Positions 16,500-29,045 of a DNA stretch of 64,000 nt are shown piece by piece. A program made the position numbers and the translations under genes. The notes under the pieces are model-generated. The model was not told the DNA's origin. It made no database searches and saw only the letters and a program-made list of their open reading frames with translations. This DNA comes from Moringa oleifera (taxonomy: Eukaryota > Streptophyta > Magnoliopsida > Brassicales > Moringaceae), in contig JAJFZO010000863.1 of the NCBI GenBank assembly GCA_021397835.1, forward strand, positions 1,674,001-1,738,000, given 5' to 3'. Within the stretch, counting starts at the first letter, position 1; each line of letters begins with the position of its first letter.

Positions 16500-19166
16500 T
16501 GTCTACTATCATGTTTACTGCTAAAATTATCTCTACTAGTACCAATTTAAACAAACAGTTCATATTTGAGGGTGCTCATTTCAAAAAATAGAGATAAAAA
16601 ATGTTATTATTCTTAACCATGAAGAAGGTTACTTATGTAATGGATACAAAAAATAATAATAATAATTCTGTTTTGTCTGCTAAATCTATCGATGTTGAAA
16701 AAGAAAAATTTTGAATCATAGGTAGAAAATGATTTTTGGTGTAAGAATTTTATCCTCAACGGACTATTTGATGATCTATATGACTATTACAATTCTAATA
16801 AGTCTGCTAAGAAAACATGAGAAGCGCTACAAAAGAAGTATGATATTGAGGAGGCCAATATTAAGAAATTTATGATTAGTAAATACTTGAAGTTCATAAT
16901 GGCTAATGATAAATCTGTGGAAGCTCAATCATACGAACTACAAAAGATAATGCATGAGATCATCTTCAAAGTTATGCTATTAACTAAGCAATTACAAGTA
17001 AATGTCATAATAGATAAGTTATCCCTTAGTTGAAAGGATTTTAGAAATGTCCTTAGATATACAAGCAAAGAACTTTCTCTAGAAGGCCTAATTAACCACT
17101 TTCGTATCGAGGAAGAAGCCTAAAAATAAGATCAAAGAGGCAAAGTACTCCTTGTTTTCAACAACAAAGCTAATAAAAAGTCCTCTATGATTTTGAAACT
17201 AAAAGGAAAAACATGAAGAATTAGAATCAAAACACCAACTAGAACCATAAGGATCATAATAGGAATCCTCCACGCTATGAAACCAAACTACCAAAGGAAA
17301 TAACACTTTCATGTGTTATAACTATAATAAGCCTGGTCACATGGCTAGGAATTGCTGAAATAGGCTTCATCTTGCTCTACCAGCGAACCTAACCAAAAAG
17401 CAATTGATTACTATAATCTCTAAGGTTAATCTTGCTGGTGGATTTGAAAGGTAGTGGGTAGACAATGGTGCTTCTCACCACGTTTATTGTGACCAAGATC
17501 AAAAATTCATCAAATATGTAGTAAATAGTAAAGCATATAGGTTCTTTAACTTGAAAGAACATGCAATCATTGAATCAAATGATGTAAAATTTTATGAACA
17601 CAGGTTTTTCTTTAAATTAAGGAATAGTGGAAGTTTGACTTCTAGTAGTCCGTCTAATATTAAAATTAATGAACTAATTAACGAAGAAAATGAACTTAGA
17701 TGAAGTAAATGAATTAAAACCTCTAAAGAGTTATGAAGCAAACTTTTATGTATACACCTTGGAAAAAGACCTCCAAACTTTTGAAAAAGCATTGTCTTCA
17801 CTGTATGCCAACTTTTGAGAAGAAGTAATCGATGATGAAATGCACTCTCTCTAATCTAATAAAACTTAGTATTTAGTTGACTTACATTCACATTGCAAAG
17901 CAATAGATTGCAAATGGGTATTTAAAAAGAAATAGAAACCTGGTGGCAATATTGAAAATACAAGGTTCGCCTTATAGCCAAAGGGTATAGAAAAAGAGAG
18001 AATGTAGATTTCTTTGTCACATTTTCATCTGTCTCTAGAATAACATCCATACATGTGCTAACTATCTGTTTTAGCTGCTATACATGATTTAATAATACAT
18101 CAAATGAATGTTAAAATCACATTCCTAAACGATAAAATAGAAAAAGAGATCCATATGGATCAACCTAACGGCTTTCTAATACCTGGTTAAAAAAACAAAA
18201 TTTGCAAAGTAGATAAACTACTTTATGGTTTGAAACAAGCACCCAAGCAGTGGCATGAGAAATTTGATAATCACGTCATCTCTCTTAGGTTCAAAGTAAA
18301 TAAAAGTGATAAGTGCTTCACTATATAACTAAAAATAATTTGTGCATAATCATATGTCTTTATGTGAATGACTTGCTTATCTTTAGCTCTAATATTCATG
18401 TCATAAACAATGTAAAATCCTTACTTAATGCTAACTTTGACATGAAAGATCTAAGAGAAGTTAACGTGATTTTTGGAATAAAGACAACCACATTAAAAGA
18501 GGAACTTTCTTTAGATCAATCACATAATATTGAGAAGATCTTAAAGAAATATTATTACTTTGACTATAAACCAACATATACTCCTTATGATCTTAGTGCA
18601 AATTTGCTTAAGAACATTGAAGAGAGTGTTAAAAAAACCAAGTAAACGAGCATCATTAGTGGCTTCTGCTATGCTACTGATTACACTAGGCCTTATATAG
18701 CTTATGATGTGGGATTACTATATAGGCTTACTAGCAGATCTAGTATCGAGCATTGGCATGCTATTGAAAGGTTTATAAGGTATCCCAAGAGGATCGTGAA
18801 CGTAGATTACATTGCTAAAAGTTTTCCATCGTCTTAGAAAGGTACAACAATGTTGATTGAAACATCCTTTCAAAAGACTCCAAGGCAACTAATGGTTGTA
18901 TCTTTAGTATTGTCGTTAAAGCTATTTCATGGAAGTTTAAGAACCAAATTATTTTGGCTCAATCTATGATGAAGTCTGAGATGATAGCGCTAGCTACTGT
19001 TAGTGAGAAAGTAGACTAATTAAGAAGTCTACTAACTGAGATCTTATTATGGGAAACATCGATGTCAATTGTCCTAATCCATTTTGATAGTATCGCGACT
19101 ATTACCAAGATTTAAAACAGTTATTATAATATTAAAAGATGACAAATACGTTGTAAGCACCACATT
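16500..19166 (+). pseudogene. Degenerate Ty1-copia retrotransposon (copia-1): gag, protease, RT, RNase H; integrase core deleted
   Basis: Reading across frames and stops, the plus strand carries the copia polyprotein in order. First is gag with the UBN2 pattern (FEGAHFKK, SKYLKFIMANDKSVEAQSYELQKI, VIIDKLSLS) to about 17,130. A zinc knuckle lies at 17,314-17,355, where the second cysteine is tyrosine. A protease motif follows (WVDNGASHHVYC, normally D-S-G) at about 17,455. The next recognisable protein is the region after the integrase core (HAIIESNDVKFYEHRFF). RT then runs from about 17,890 (CKWVFKKK, VSRIT, LYGLKQAPKQWHEKF) with a YVNDLL box near 18,360. RNase H (RSSIEHWHAIERF) continues to about 19,160, where the frame runs into a CACTA-like terminus. 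Many stop codons and frameshifts show the copy is dead. Confidence 0.88.
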
Positions 19167-19860
19167 CACTATAACAAATTTGGCTTTTATTTCTAATTTT
19201 AAAATTATTTACAGTTCTGAAATTATGAATTATGTTGATGTGAACAAAAAAGGGTTAGAATAGTTCGTAATTTTTTAAATTGTGAATAAAGGGAGCAACA
19301 GTTCACAATTTATTAAAACTTTTCCTTAGTTTTAGAACTGTAAATAAAAATAAACATAATTCACAATTATTTTTTATCTTTTTTACAGTTATGAAACTGT
19401 AAACTATTTTTATTAATTTTTATAATAATTATTATAACCCTTTATCTATAGTTCTTATAGAATTATGGATAAAGAGTAATTATATTTTAAAAAAATTTAA
19501 TTACTTTATCACTTTTTCTGCATGATTTTGTAAGAACTATAGATAAAAAGTAATTAATTATTTATTATAATTAATTATTATTCTTTATTTATTTTTAAAA
19601 TAATCAAAAAACATATTAAAATCAAAATGTGAAATGATAAATGTTTAAAAATTCAAGTTATTATTTAATTTTTTATTTTTAAAATTTACTAATTTAAATT
19701 TGAAGCATTATTTATTTTTTAATAATCTTAATTTGTAATTATTACATAATTTTTAAATAATTTAAAATTTTAATTATTATTTAATTACCAATTTTATTTT
19801 TTCAAAATTAAATTTTTTCTTGTAAATTCACATTTTTCTCTTTATATTGGAAAAAAATCA
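19167..19860. mobile_element. CACTA (En/Spm)-like transposon end with subterminal repeats
   Basis: Starts with CACTATAACAAATTTGGC, the type of terminus common in plant CACTA elements. It is followed by AT-rich DNA with repeated words in both orientations: ACAGTTCTGAAATT, TTCACAATTTATT, TTTAGAACTGTAAA, ACAGTTATGAAACTGTAAA, and CTATAGTTCTTATAGAATTATGG. Such subterminal arrays are typical of the superfamily. The other terminus was not found, so only one end or a truncated copy is present. The copia-1 RNase H stops exactly here. Confidence 0.6.
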
Positions 19861-19899
19861 AAAATGTTACATACAATAAATAAAATATCATTATCAATT

Positions 19900-22800
19900 A
19901 AAGCATTTGATAAAGAGGAGAGAGCTTTTCAGTCATTGGACTTTGTCAACATCACAAGATTCACTGATGAAAAACCTCCCAAATTATCTCTCAATCTATA
20001 GTTCCAAATAAGCCAAATTATGGGCAAGGGATGCCAAGCTAAAAAAGGGTTGGGCAAAAATCTTTAAGGCATCCTGATAATTTTAGAGTTACCGAACAAC
20101 TCAGAAGGTTAGGGGTTGGGTATTAGTTGACAAAAGATATATAAGACAAAAAGCAATTAAAAAAGAGCTCAAAAGCTTAGGGAAGGTTAGACTATCAATT
20201 ACAATAAGACGTTGGCTAACAAATGTTACTTCGTCAATGGCTCTCTCATGAATTAATTTTTACCCTAATGACTAATCGGGTTGTTCACAAAATAGTGATA
20301 AATAAGGAAAATAAGAACATCATAAGTTAAGGGTTTCTTGAAGTCCTCCATTTTTTGAATTAAACAATTGGGTAGAGACTAAAGATCCCTGTGTAGCCCC
20401 ATTTTAACTCTTTTTAGGCTTCATCATAAATAGATTGCACTTTGTTTTTCCATCTTTTTTCCAAGATGATTCATCTCATTCTTCATCCTTACCACATTCA
20501 TAAAAATCATTATCTCATTCACATAAATGAAACCATTTCCTTCTCATGTTTGAGAAGAGTGGTTACAAAAATCTTTAACATTTGTAGGATAGACTTAAGC
20601 AAGGAATATATTTTCCCAGATGATCCTGAAACTGAGGAGGAATTTGAATTACTACCAAAACTATTTAGACAGTTACAAACTAAAGAGAAACATATACTAT
20701 CTCATCAAAAAGAACTCATATCATAAAGCGAGTACAAATGAAGAGAGAAAAGAACTGAAGATTGATACCCCTCTGCCACTTCAGTGGAAATAAAGCTTAA
20801 TTGATTTACTCCAAGAATTTAATGATGTATTTGCCTAGTATTACATGGATATGCCAGGTTGGGATCAAAATATAGTGGAAGATAAATTATCACCTTAAAC
20901 CAGAATGTCACCCTGTCTAGGAAAACATAAGGAGAATGAAACTCGAAATAGTCTTAAAGATAAATAAAGAAGTATAAAATTATTAAAGGTAGAGTTTATT
21001 GTGGTTTTTATGTATCCACTGCAGTAATATATATAATTTTAGTGTCCAAAAAGGATGGATGAATTAGATTTGCATAAACTACAGAGACTTAAATAAATCA
21101 AGTCCTGATATAGACACATTCGATTTGAAGAAGATTAGGAGAACATATCAAAGAGCAATAATGACTATGTTCATGACCTGATGCATAAGTTTATGGAAGT
21201 CTATGTGGACGACATAATTGTCAAATCTAAGAAAGATGAAGACAACATAGATGAGCTTAAAAAGCTATTTTCTTATGAAAGCCTACTGAGCTAAGTTCAT
21301 CTGATCAATAAAAAGACATCAGGATGGGTCATGTACTTTGATGGAGCCTCCAATGCATTGGGGCATGGCATAGGTTATTAAAATTCTCAGAAAAAGATTA
21401 TTTTTCATTCACTACAAAGTTAGACTTCAATTTAACTAACAACATGGCAAAACATAAGGCATGTGTAATGGGCCTGAGAGTTACAATTGACAAGAATATC
21501 AAACAAATTACAATTTATGAAGACTCTACTTTAGTTATTTATCAACTAAAGGGTGAATGGTTGGTGAGAAATTTCAAGCTTGAAAAATATCATGAATTGA
21601 TATAAGAATTGTTAATTACCTTATAAGATGTACGTTTCAGTATCTCCTTCCAGAAAAAAAAATCAAATGGTAGACAACTTGGCGACCTTAGTAGTAATAT
21701 TTCAAATAAGTAACCTTAAAGATGTCACACCTATCAAAAAGAATATTTACCAAACTCCTGTATATTGTGCCACACTTGAAAAAGAAAAGGATGAAAAATC
21801 ACGTATTATAACATTCAAAAATTTCTCCAAGAACAACTTTACCAACAAAAAGCAATAGAAACTGATAAATAAATATTAAGAAAATTAGTGGTAAATTACC
21901 TAGCTAATGTCAAGATACTGTACAAACAAATTTAGATCAAACATTCTTGAGATGTTTAGACATCAAAGAAGATTAAAAAATCTTAAAGGAAGTACATGAA
22001 AGGATCTGCGAAACACACACATGTAGCCCTATGCCACCAAGACAAATAATTTGAGATATCATTAGCTTGTTATAGAAAAAGACTGCATGCATTATATTCA
22101 AAAGTGCCATAAATGTTAGATATATGCATACAAGATTCATGTCCTCCCTTCAAAATTGCACATGATGAATGTTCTTTAGTCATATTCCATATAGATTTTA
22201 ATGTGATTGGTCCAATTATCCTAAAGGCCTCAAATGGACATTGATTCATCTTAATGTTCATTGACTACTTCACCAAATAGATGGAAGCTCGATCTTTTTC
22301 ACCCAAGTAACCAAGTCAACAGTGATAAACTTTCTTTAAAAAGAGATAATCTATCCGTATGGACCTTTAAAAAAGAGTTATTTTGGAAAACACAAAGAAT
22401 TTGAACAGCAAAGCAATGAAAGAAGTTTGCCAGCAATTCAAGATTTGACATCAAAATTCTGCCACACATCGACTATAAATGAAAGGAGTAGTCGAGGCAG
22501 CAAATAAAAATATCCAACTGATCATATAAAATATGACATTATATATCAAGACTGGCATAAGATCCTCTCTTTGGCATTATACGCATATCGGACATCGATT
22601 TGAACATCCACTAAGATAACTACCTATGCCTTAGTCTATGGTACAGATGTTATCTCGCCAATAAAGCTCTAGATACCATCCTTCAAGGTCTAAAAAAAGG
22701 TAAACTTAAAAGAAGCAAAGTGGATTCTAGTCAGATATGAGCAACTCAATCTCATCAATGAGAAATGACTGAAGGTCTTTTACCATAGGTTGATGTACCA

Positions 22801-23060
22801 AAAAAGAATGGAAAGAGTATTTAACAAAAAAGAACACTCTAAAAACTTTGAAGAAAATGACCTGATGTTAAAAAGGATCCTAGATAACATTATTGATCTT
22901 AGGGGCAAATAAGCACCAAACTGGGAAGGCCCCTACATCATAAAAAGAGCTTTCTCCGATAAAGGACTCATAATAGTATAGATAAATGGGCAAGAGTTAT
23001 CCAATCCTTTCAATTTTAATGTGGTAAAAAATATATGCTTAAAGACTTCGCTGAGGAAAT
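19900..23060 (+). pseudogene. Degenerate Ty3-gypsy pol (G-patch, partial RT, RNase H, integrase)
   Basis: Through many stops and frameshifts the plus strand reads as a plant gypsy polyprotein. A G-patch-like segment (KKGLGKNLQG) lies near 20,040-20,120. Pre-RT (PDDPETEEEFELLPKLFRQL) is near 20,620. RT pieces include KPECHPV-like and KRMDELD-like sequence near 20,900-21,100 and the catalytic box VYVDDIIVKSKKDE at 21,199-21,240. RNase H begins GWVMYFDGASNALGHGIG at about 21,321, and continues with NQMVDNLATLVVIFQ at about 21,665. Integrase (EVHERICETHTCS, DVIGPI-like, GVVEAANKNI-like) spans about 21,900-22,700. The end is NWEGPYIIKRAFSDKGLII near 22,920. RT is internally deleted before the YVDD box and again between it and RNase H. 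Gag and the 5' LTR are missing. The lineage looks like Tat/Ogre, but that is inference. Confidence 0.87.
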
Positions 23061-23680
23061 GAGATATCTATAATATTTTCTCTTCCTTAAAATCATCTAT
23101 CCAAACTTGAATTCAAGTAATCAAACGGATTGGACATCATCTATAACTAAAAACATCCTTTAGTATGTAGTTCTCTGTACACACATAATGAATCCATTTA
23201 GGCATAGTTCTTTTTTACACCTTGACTTTTTCTTACTACTAAATCGCATCATTCAGTTTCTATGCACAAGCGATCGAAGGCTTACCTAGTTACATCTAAA
23301 AAACAAGGTAATGATAAAAACGATCACTTGAATAAAAACAAAAATGATAGTGTAAAATTAAGAGAAAAGACAGCTCTCAAGGAAACATCAAGTGATACAT
23401 AAAAATGAAGGGAGGACAATCTAACGAGCATTGGTCATAAAAAACATTCTTGCTCATGCTACTTGGATGGGTCATTTCTTCTCATTGTAAACGTTGCATA
23501 CCATCTTGGTGATGAAAAGATAATAGGGGCAAAAGGTTAAGAATCAGATGATGGACGATCGGTTTACCCACAAAAAAATATTAAAATAATTATTACTATT
23601 ACTAGCCAAGAATTGTACATAGCGTTCGCACATGCATACATGCATCATACTTAATAGACTTTGATTAAAATTTCAAAAAA
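23061..23680. other. Gypsy 3' untranslated spacer
   Basis: Non-coding sequence between the gypsy integrase end and the tandem arrays. No recognisable protein on either strand. Confidence 0.4.
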
Positions 23681-23689
23681 AAAATGATG

Positions 23690-23860
23690 GAAAAAGAGTT
23701 ACCCAATCAGTGTTATGCCTTAGATGAGACTACTTTCATGTCTCTCATCGGGCACTATCACCTTAGGTGTTACTACTTTCATGCCCTACATTAAGCACTC
23801 CATCGGCCTTAAATATGATTGCTTTCATGCCCACAACGAGCACATAAACTAATTCCAAAT
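23690..23860. repeat. Short repeat with ACTTTCATGCC core, flanking the 46-bp array
   Basis: About three diverged units of 45-50 bp carry CCTTAGATGAGACTACTTTCATG, CCTTAGGTGTTACTACTTTCATG and CCTTAAATATGATTGCTTTCATG. Related units reappear at about 24,500-24,590 on the far side of the 46-bp array. Confidence 0.65.
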
Positions 23861-23862
23861 GT

Positions 23863-24500
23863 AAAAGCCAAGTCCTTCTATCAAACTACTTAAAGTAATC
23901 TAAGATTCGACAACCCATTCCCTCTATCAAACTACTCAGACTAATCATAAATGTGATGGTCAAGTTCCTCCATCGAACTACTCTGATTAATTTCAGGTGC
24001 AATGGTCAAGTCCCTTCATCGAACTATTTAGATTAATTTCATATGTGATGGCTAAGTCCCTCCATCTAATTTCTCAAATTAATTTCAGATGCGATGGTAA
24101 ATTCCCTCCATCGAATTACTCATATTAATTTCAGATGCAACAGCTAAGTCCCTTCATCAAATTGTTAAAACTACCTTCAAATGTAATGGCTAAGTCCCTT
24201 CATCATATTACTCAAATGAACGTCAGATGTGATGGCCAAGTCCTTTCATCGAACTACTCATATTAGTTTTAGATGTGACATTGAAGTCCCTCTATCGAAC
24301 TACTTCGATTAATCTCAAATGTAACAACTAAGTCCCTCCATTAAACTACTTAGACTAATCTTAAATGTGACAGCTAGGCCCTTCTAACAAATTACTTAGA
24401 CTAATCTCAAATATGATGGCTAAGTCTGTCCATCAAACTACTCAAACTAATCTCAAATACGATGGTTCAGTCCCTCTATTAGATTATTCAAACTAACATC
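23863..24500. repeat. 46-bp tandem repeat array, about 14 copies
   Basis: Units start at 23,955, 24,001, 24,047, 24,093 and 24,139, exactly 46 bp apart, and continue in both directions. The unit reads approximately GATGGCTAAGTCCCTCCATC, then GAACTACTCAGATTAATTTC, then AGATGT. Copies differ by several substitutions. The array sits directly downstream of a gypsy pol, where Tat/Ogre-type elements often carry tandem arrays. Confidence 0.9.
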
Positions 24501-25104
24501 TTTTAGATGAAACTATTTTCATGCCTTTCATTGAGTAACACTGCCTTAGATATGACTAGTTTCTTACCTCACATCAGGCATTCCTACATAAGCTTAAACG
24601 TAACTGGCTAAAGCCACACAATAGGTACTATTTACATTCAAGAAGTGATTAGCTCAAACCTTACATTGGATTCAGATCTAGCTCAAGTAATGAGTTTGGA
24701 AATTTTGGCAAAGAATAACATTGCAGGTCATCGAAGGCTTATACCTATCGTGTTACATAAAAGGCATCCAGAGATAAGTTGAGCTTGCAGCTAGGTAAAG
24801 AACCATCAAGTGATCGTGAAAAACACATTACATGGAAGTCACCCTCATGATTTTGAGATGTACGCCTTGAATCATGAGATTAAAAAATAATAATGTTACT
24901 CTCGAAATCCATTCTTGAGCAAAATTAATATCTTAAAGTCTTTGTTTAAACTCCAATAAGTCAGAACATTGAATAAATGGGGTATCTGTTGACATCTAAT
25001 TTTGCTTCCATAAAACTTCATCAAATTCCTTCTCTTCAGTTCATAAGTTTAAGATCAAGAGGCCTCGCAATTCGTCATCAGTCTCTCCAAGTCTTGGTTA
25101 TCCA

Positions 25105-25575
25105 AACTTATGTAACATGGGAAGTATTCTTCAAGGTTCAAGTTACTGATGACTCATCGAGGTTTATAATACATATGACTAATCAAGGTTGATATTACAA
25201 GATAGTGTTCATGTTACACACAATTCACCAGGGCTTTTACTTCATGTGACTTATCGGGTCCATACCACACATCACTCATCGAATATGGTGAAATCGATGA
25301 CAACATTAGGACTTGGCTCCTCTAGGCTTACTATCGATGAGTCATCAAGTTTTGTAAAATAAATGATGCATCAGGTTTTCACATTATCATGGTTTATGTT
25401 CATTAAGATTTTCGAACATAGTTGATACGTCAAGTTTGGTTCTTTGGGTCTGACGTTTGACCTCATATTGAGAATCAATTCATTGATGTTCAATTCGAGT
25501 CTTCAAGATTTATATTGCAGATTACTCATCAAGGTTCATATGCAGATGATACATCGGGTTGACATAAGACATTTG
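25105..25575. repeat. Degenerate CATCAAGGTT-type repeat
   Basis: Words such as ACTCATCGAGGTTT, ACTAATCAAGGTTG, ACTTATCGGGTCC, GATGCATCAGGTTTT, GATACGTCAAGTTTG, ACTCATCAAGGTTC and ATACATCGGGTTG recur about every 30-60 bp. Spacing is irregular and the copies are strongly diverged. It continues the repeat-rich spacer after the gypsy pol. Confidence 0.5.
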
Positions 25576-25859
25576 ATCCCTTTGTCATCATTGAGATCAA
25601 AACCTTTGGATAGTTCTAGACTAAACTAACATCCGGGTGTTGGATTACTTTAGTTTCAAAATTAATTTAAGATAGTCATCATCAGGGATGTGATTTCTAA
25701 GGAGTTAATAATTCTCAAATTTATATGTCCATAATGGTCAATCTAATCATTCTACATGTAAGTCAACGATGGATCAAACAAGGATTTTATAATTTAAAAA
25801 AGCTCATACATTCAAAAAATGGGGAAAAAAGAGAGAGAGAGATAGAAATTACAACTTAG

Positions 25860-27459
25860 AGCCTCATGCTAGGTTACAACTTTGGCCACATGAGGTGCCA
25901 CGATAGCTTCAGGAGCAAGGCCTTTAGGAGTAAAGCCTTAATGTGCTGGTGTTGATGTCCTTTCATTAGTTGCTCTCTCAGCCACTTCCTCAAGATCTGT
26001 TAGCAAAACGTCCAGATCTTCAAAATGAATCTATAAAGCTTCTATAAGAATAGCCACCTATACCTAAGACAAGTCCAACTTAAGATACCAACCTTGAATT
26101 TATTCGATTGTACATCTTCTGATAGGAAAGTATAACTGAGAAGATTGCTTTTCGATCTCAACCTTTTAAGCATCAGTTACTTTGAACTCGTATGTGGCTT
26201 GAGATTAGGCTTTTTCTCGAGCTGCCTTCAGCTCATCCAGATGTTATAGGATAAGTTTATTCGTAGCATGACTTTTCTTGGCCTTGATTTTGACCTACAC
26301 CTAGCCAAACTCCACGTTCATACTATCCACATCTGCTTTAGCTTTGACCAAAAGATTCTTCATCCCCTCAATCTTGGCTACGTAGACATGGACCTTATTG
26401 ACAGCATTAGTAGCAGACTTATTTGTAACCTCAACCTCCTTCAATAAATGATGAAGGTCAATGCTAGCATGGTCGTACTTACTGACAAGCACAACCATTC
26501 TTCTAGCAAACTGCAAACAAAAAAGGAAAAACACAGGTCAAGAATTTATAGTTACATTTTTTCATTAAAACAAAGTTAAAAGGAAATTAATCCTTACCTT
26601 TCAAAAGCACATCATAGTATTAACAAGAAAGTGTTATTATTCTCCCTTTCTAGTTGCTTCATGTCCTAAAGGAGAATTGACTTTTAGAGCCACTCCTAGA
26701 CCAAACTAAGATGATTCAAAGACCATTCAGTGGGAACATCCTCGACTGCCATGAATTTTTTTCTTCTAGTATGAGGGGTTGTGCTCACCCAAGGCACTAG
26801 GAATGCATCCATGGCACTTTTATCTCATAAATGGTAGTTCTCCTTTTCACAAATCTTCCCTTTGATGGATATGGGAGCAACAGCCACCATTTTTTCTTTT
26901 TATGTGATAAAAGCATGGTTACTCAGGCCAGCTTTAGCCTATTTCTTTTTTGGAGCAGCCCATATGGACTTGTCCCGCTATTAATGGCAACAGTACCAAA
27001 AAAAAAACTTCCTCTAAGAGTACATCTTCCCAAGGCATAATCTATACCCTCCCAGAGTTGGTCCTCGATAACCTAAGGTATAGTGGATTGAGGTGCCATT
27101 TCTTCAAGATCTACGAAATAAAAATATCAAAAAGATTAAGCAATAAGTATAAGAGTAAAATATTTAAAGCTTAAAGCAAAAAAAAAAAATTATAGGACCT
27201 AGTATGACATCGGTACTAAAGACTACACCAAGAGATGAAGGATTAAAGGCTGAGGCTCAAGTCCCATATCGAGGTTCTCATCAATTTCAGGGTTAGTAGT
27301 TGGCTCAAGGATTTGTGGCTGCGTCTTATCGGGATGCGTTCCTACTTCGGGTGTAGGACTTGACTCAAATTTTACTGTTTTGCCATCGGGATTTGGATTT
27401 TCTAGGAGATGTTCTCTGCTAGCGATTGCATGAAATACAAGTAGTATATCTTTAACCAT
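25860..27459 (-). pseudogene. Decayed antisense coiled-coil ORF in the gypsy 3' region
   Basis: The minus strand holds two open pieces: 27,459-27,223 (acidic, proline-rich, with ESSPTPEVGTHPDKTQPQIL) and 26,534-26,301 (heptad-like, with SIDLHHLLKEVEVTNKSATN and VYVAKIEGMKNLLVKAKADV). The same frame continues past stops to about 25,900 with further helical sequence (LDELKAAREKA, FEDLDVLLTDLEEVAERATN). The orientation is opposite to the upstream gypsy pol. Some Tat-lineage elements (for example Grande) are known to carry an antisense ORF between pol and the 3' LTR, and this may be such a remnant. No domain was recognised, so a captured plant gene fragment is also possible. Confidence 0.4.
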
Positions 27460-27941
27460 AAATAATTGGAAATATTTATATTAATGGCCAAGGAGTATTT
27501 TTAATTGCACTAATAACATAGGTCTTTTTCTCATGAAAAAAACTCGCACCTCTTAGTTAGTGACTGGGAGAAAAGGCGAGGTTTGTGCATTGGATCACAT
27601 TCTTAAGCATTAGTTGGGTATTGGCCCCCAAACTCTCATGGATGGGTTATGGTTCCTCTCAATAATGGAGCCCTTAATTACACTCAATTGATAAGGATGG
27701 GCTGCTGTTGAAGCTAGTTTCACTTCTCCACCAATTGGGCAACTCCAATATGTCCACTAAAGTTCAATTACCTTAAAAGCACTAGTCAAGACATGTTTTC
27801 TCAGCCAACAATATGCTTCTAAACAATCTATTTGATACCTTTAATCCTTTAATATTTGGAAGTAGAGATAAACCCATTTTGCAACTCTTGGAGGAATTTA
27901 TGGAAATATTTGTAATAGGGATATGAAATTAAGATATGAGT

Positions 27942-28919
27942 GGTGTTTATGCCTTAAAATTCAATAATGTAAGAGAAAATAAAATTAAGATGTAACATGT
28001 GGGTACTAATCTACTCTAATGGTGTTAGGTACCTAGTCAGATTAAAGGAAATTTACATAATGTTTGGTTGATCTAACAGGCTATACTTGTAGTTACAAGA
28101 GGTAGGAAACTCATTGGTATCCTCTATATGCATGTTGTTTATCTTATATATTACCAAAAGAAAAACCCAAAAGATTATGTTAACTCTAATTACCACAAGG
28201 AGAGATACATTTAACGCTTTTTCCATTTGATAAATCCATGCAATGGCCCAAACTCATGGCTATTCAATCCCTTGTACTTAAAATACCTCTAGGAAAACCA
28301 AGAAAGCAATGGAGGAAAGATGTCAATAAGGTAAGTACAAGTGCTATAAAAATATCTAGGAAGAACTTGGAGAACACAAGGAATATATGCAAACAGACCA
28401 GACATATGTGAGATCATGCAAAGGTGAAATGAGGAAGCTATAAGAAAACTAATTCAAATTTTAATTTCAATTTTAGTTTGGTTTGCGTGCATTTAATAAG
28501 ATTTGTTGTATGTGTGTATAATGCAGAAGAAAGCTTATGAAAGAAAGGAAAAAGTTTTGATGGGGTTTAGGATATCTAATATAATGGGAACGACATAAAT
28601 TGGTTCATTTACATCCTTATTTATTTGTTTTATTAGATTGGGCCCTGTAAGTATGCCATAATGTTTATTGTATCGGTGTAGATATTTTGTGCTATAATAC
28701 TATTCTATGTTCATCTAACTGAGTTTTCATTAATATTATGTGTACTTATATATCGTAGGGTGCAATGCCATCAAAATCATCAACAAGATTTACTGTCTTG
28801 TGATATGACAATCTAATTGTAACATCATATAAGTTTTTAGGATTATTGTTGTTATTTTAACTATTTATGTTTATAAGAAAGTTATATTGTTTTATTTCAT
28901 TCATCATGGCATAAACACC
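27942..28919. mobile_element. 978-bp element with 12-bp terminal inverted repeats, non-autonomous
   Basis: GGTGTTTATGCC at 27,942-27,953 is perfectly inverted at 28,908-28,919 (GGCATAAACACC). No transposase reading frame was recognised inside. A clear target-site duplication could not be confirmed, so superfamily assignment (hAT or PIF/Harbinger type) is open. Confidence 0.5.
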
Positions 28920-28944
28920 CGTAACAACCCAGCCAATATAATAC

Positions 28945-29045
28945 CTTTATTCACCTAGCCACAAACACCACAAATACCCTAATTCATCTAACCATAAACA
29001 ACCCTATTCACCTAGCCACAAAACACCCCCATTCACCTAGCCACC
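28945..29045. repeat. Short tandem repeat of TTCACCTAGCCACAAACAC type
   Basis: About four diverged units of 25-35 bp: ATTCACCTAGCCACAAACACC, AATTCATCTAACCATAAACA, ATTCACCTAGCCACAAAACACC and ATTCACCTAGCCACCAACA. They begin just outside the right terminus of the 978-bp element. Confidence 0.7.

Noticed and set aside
22070..22261. Minus-strand open frame within the gypsy region
   Set aside because: The plus strand reads as gypsy integrase here, so this is its reverse shadow.
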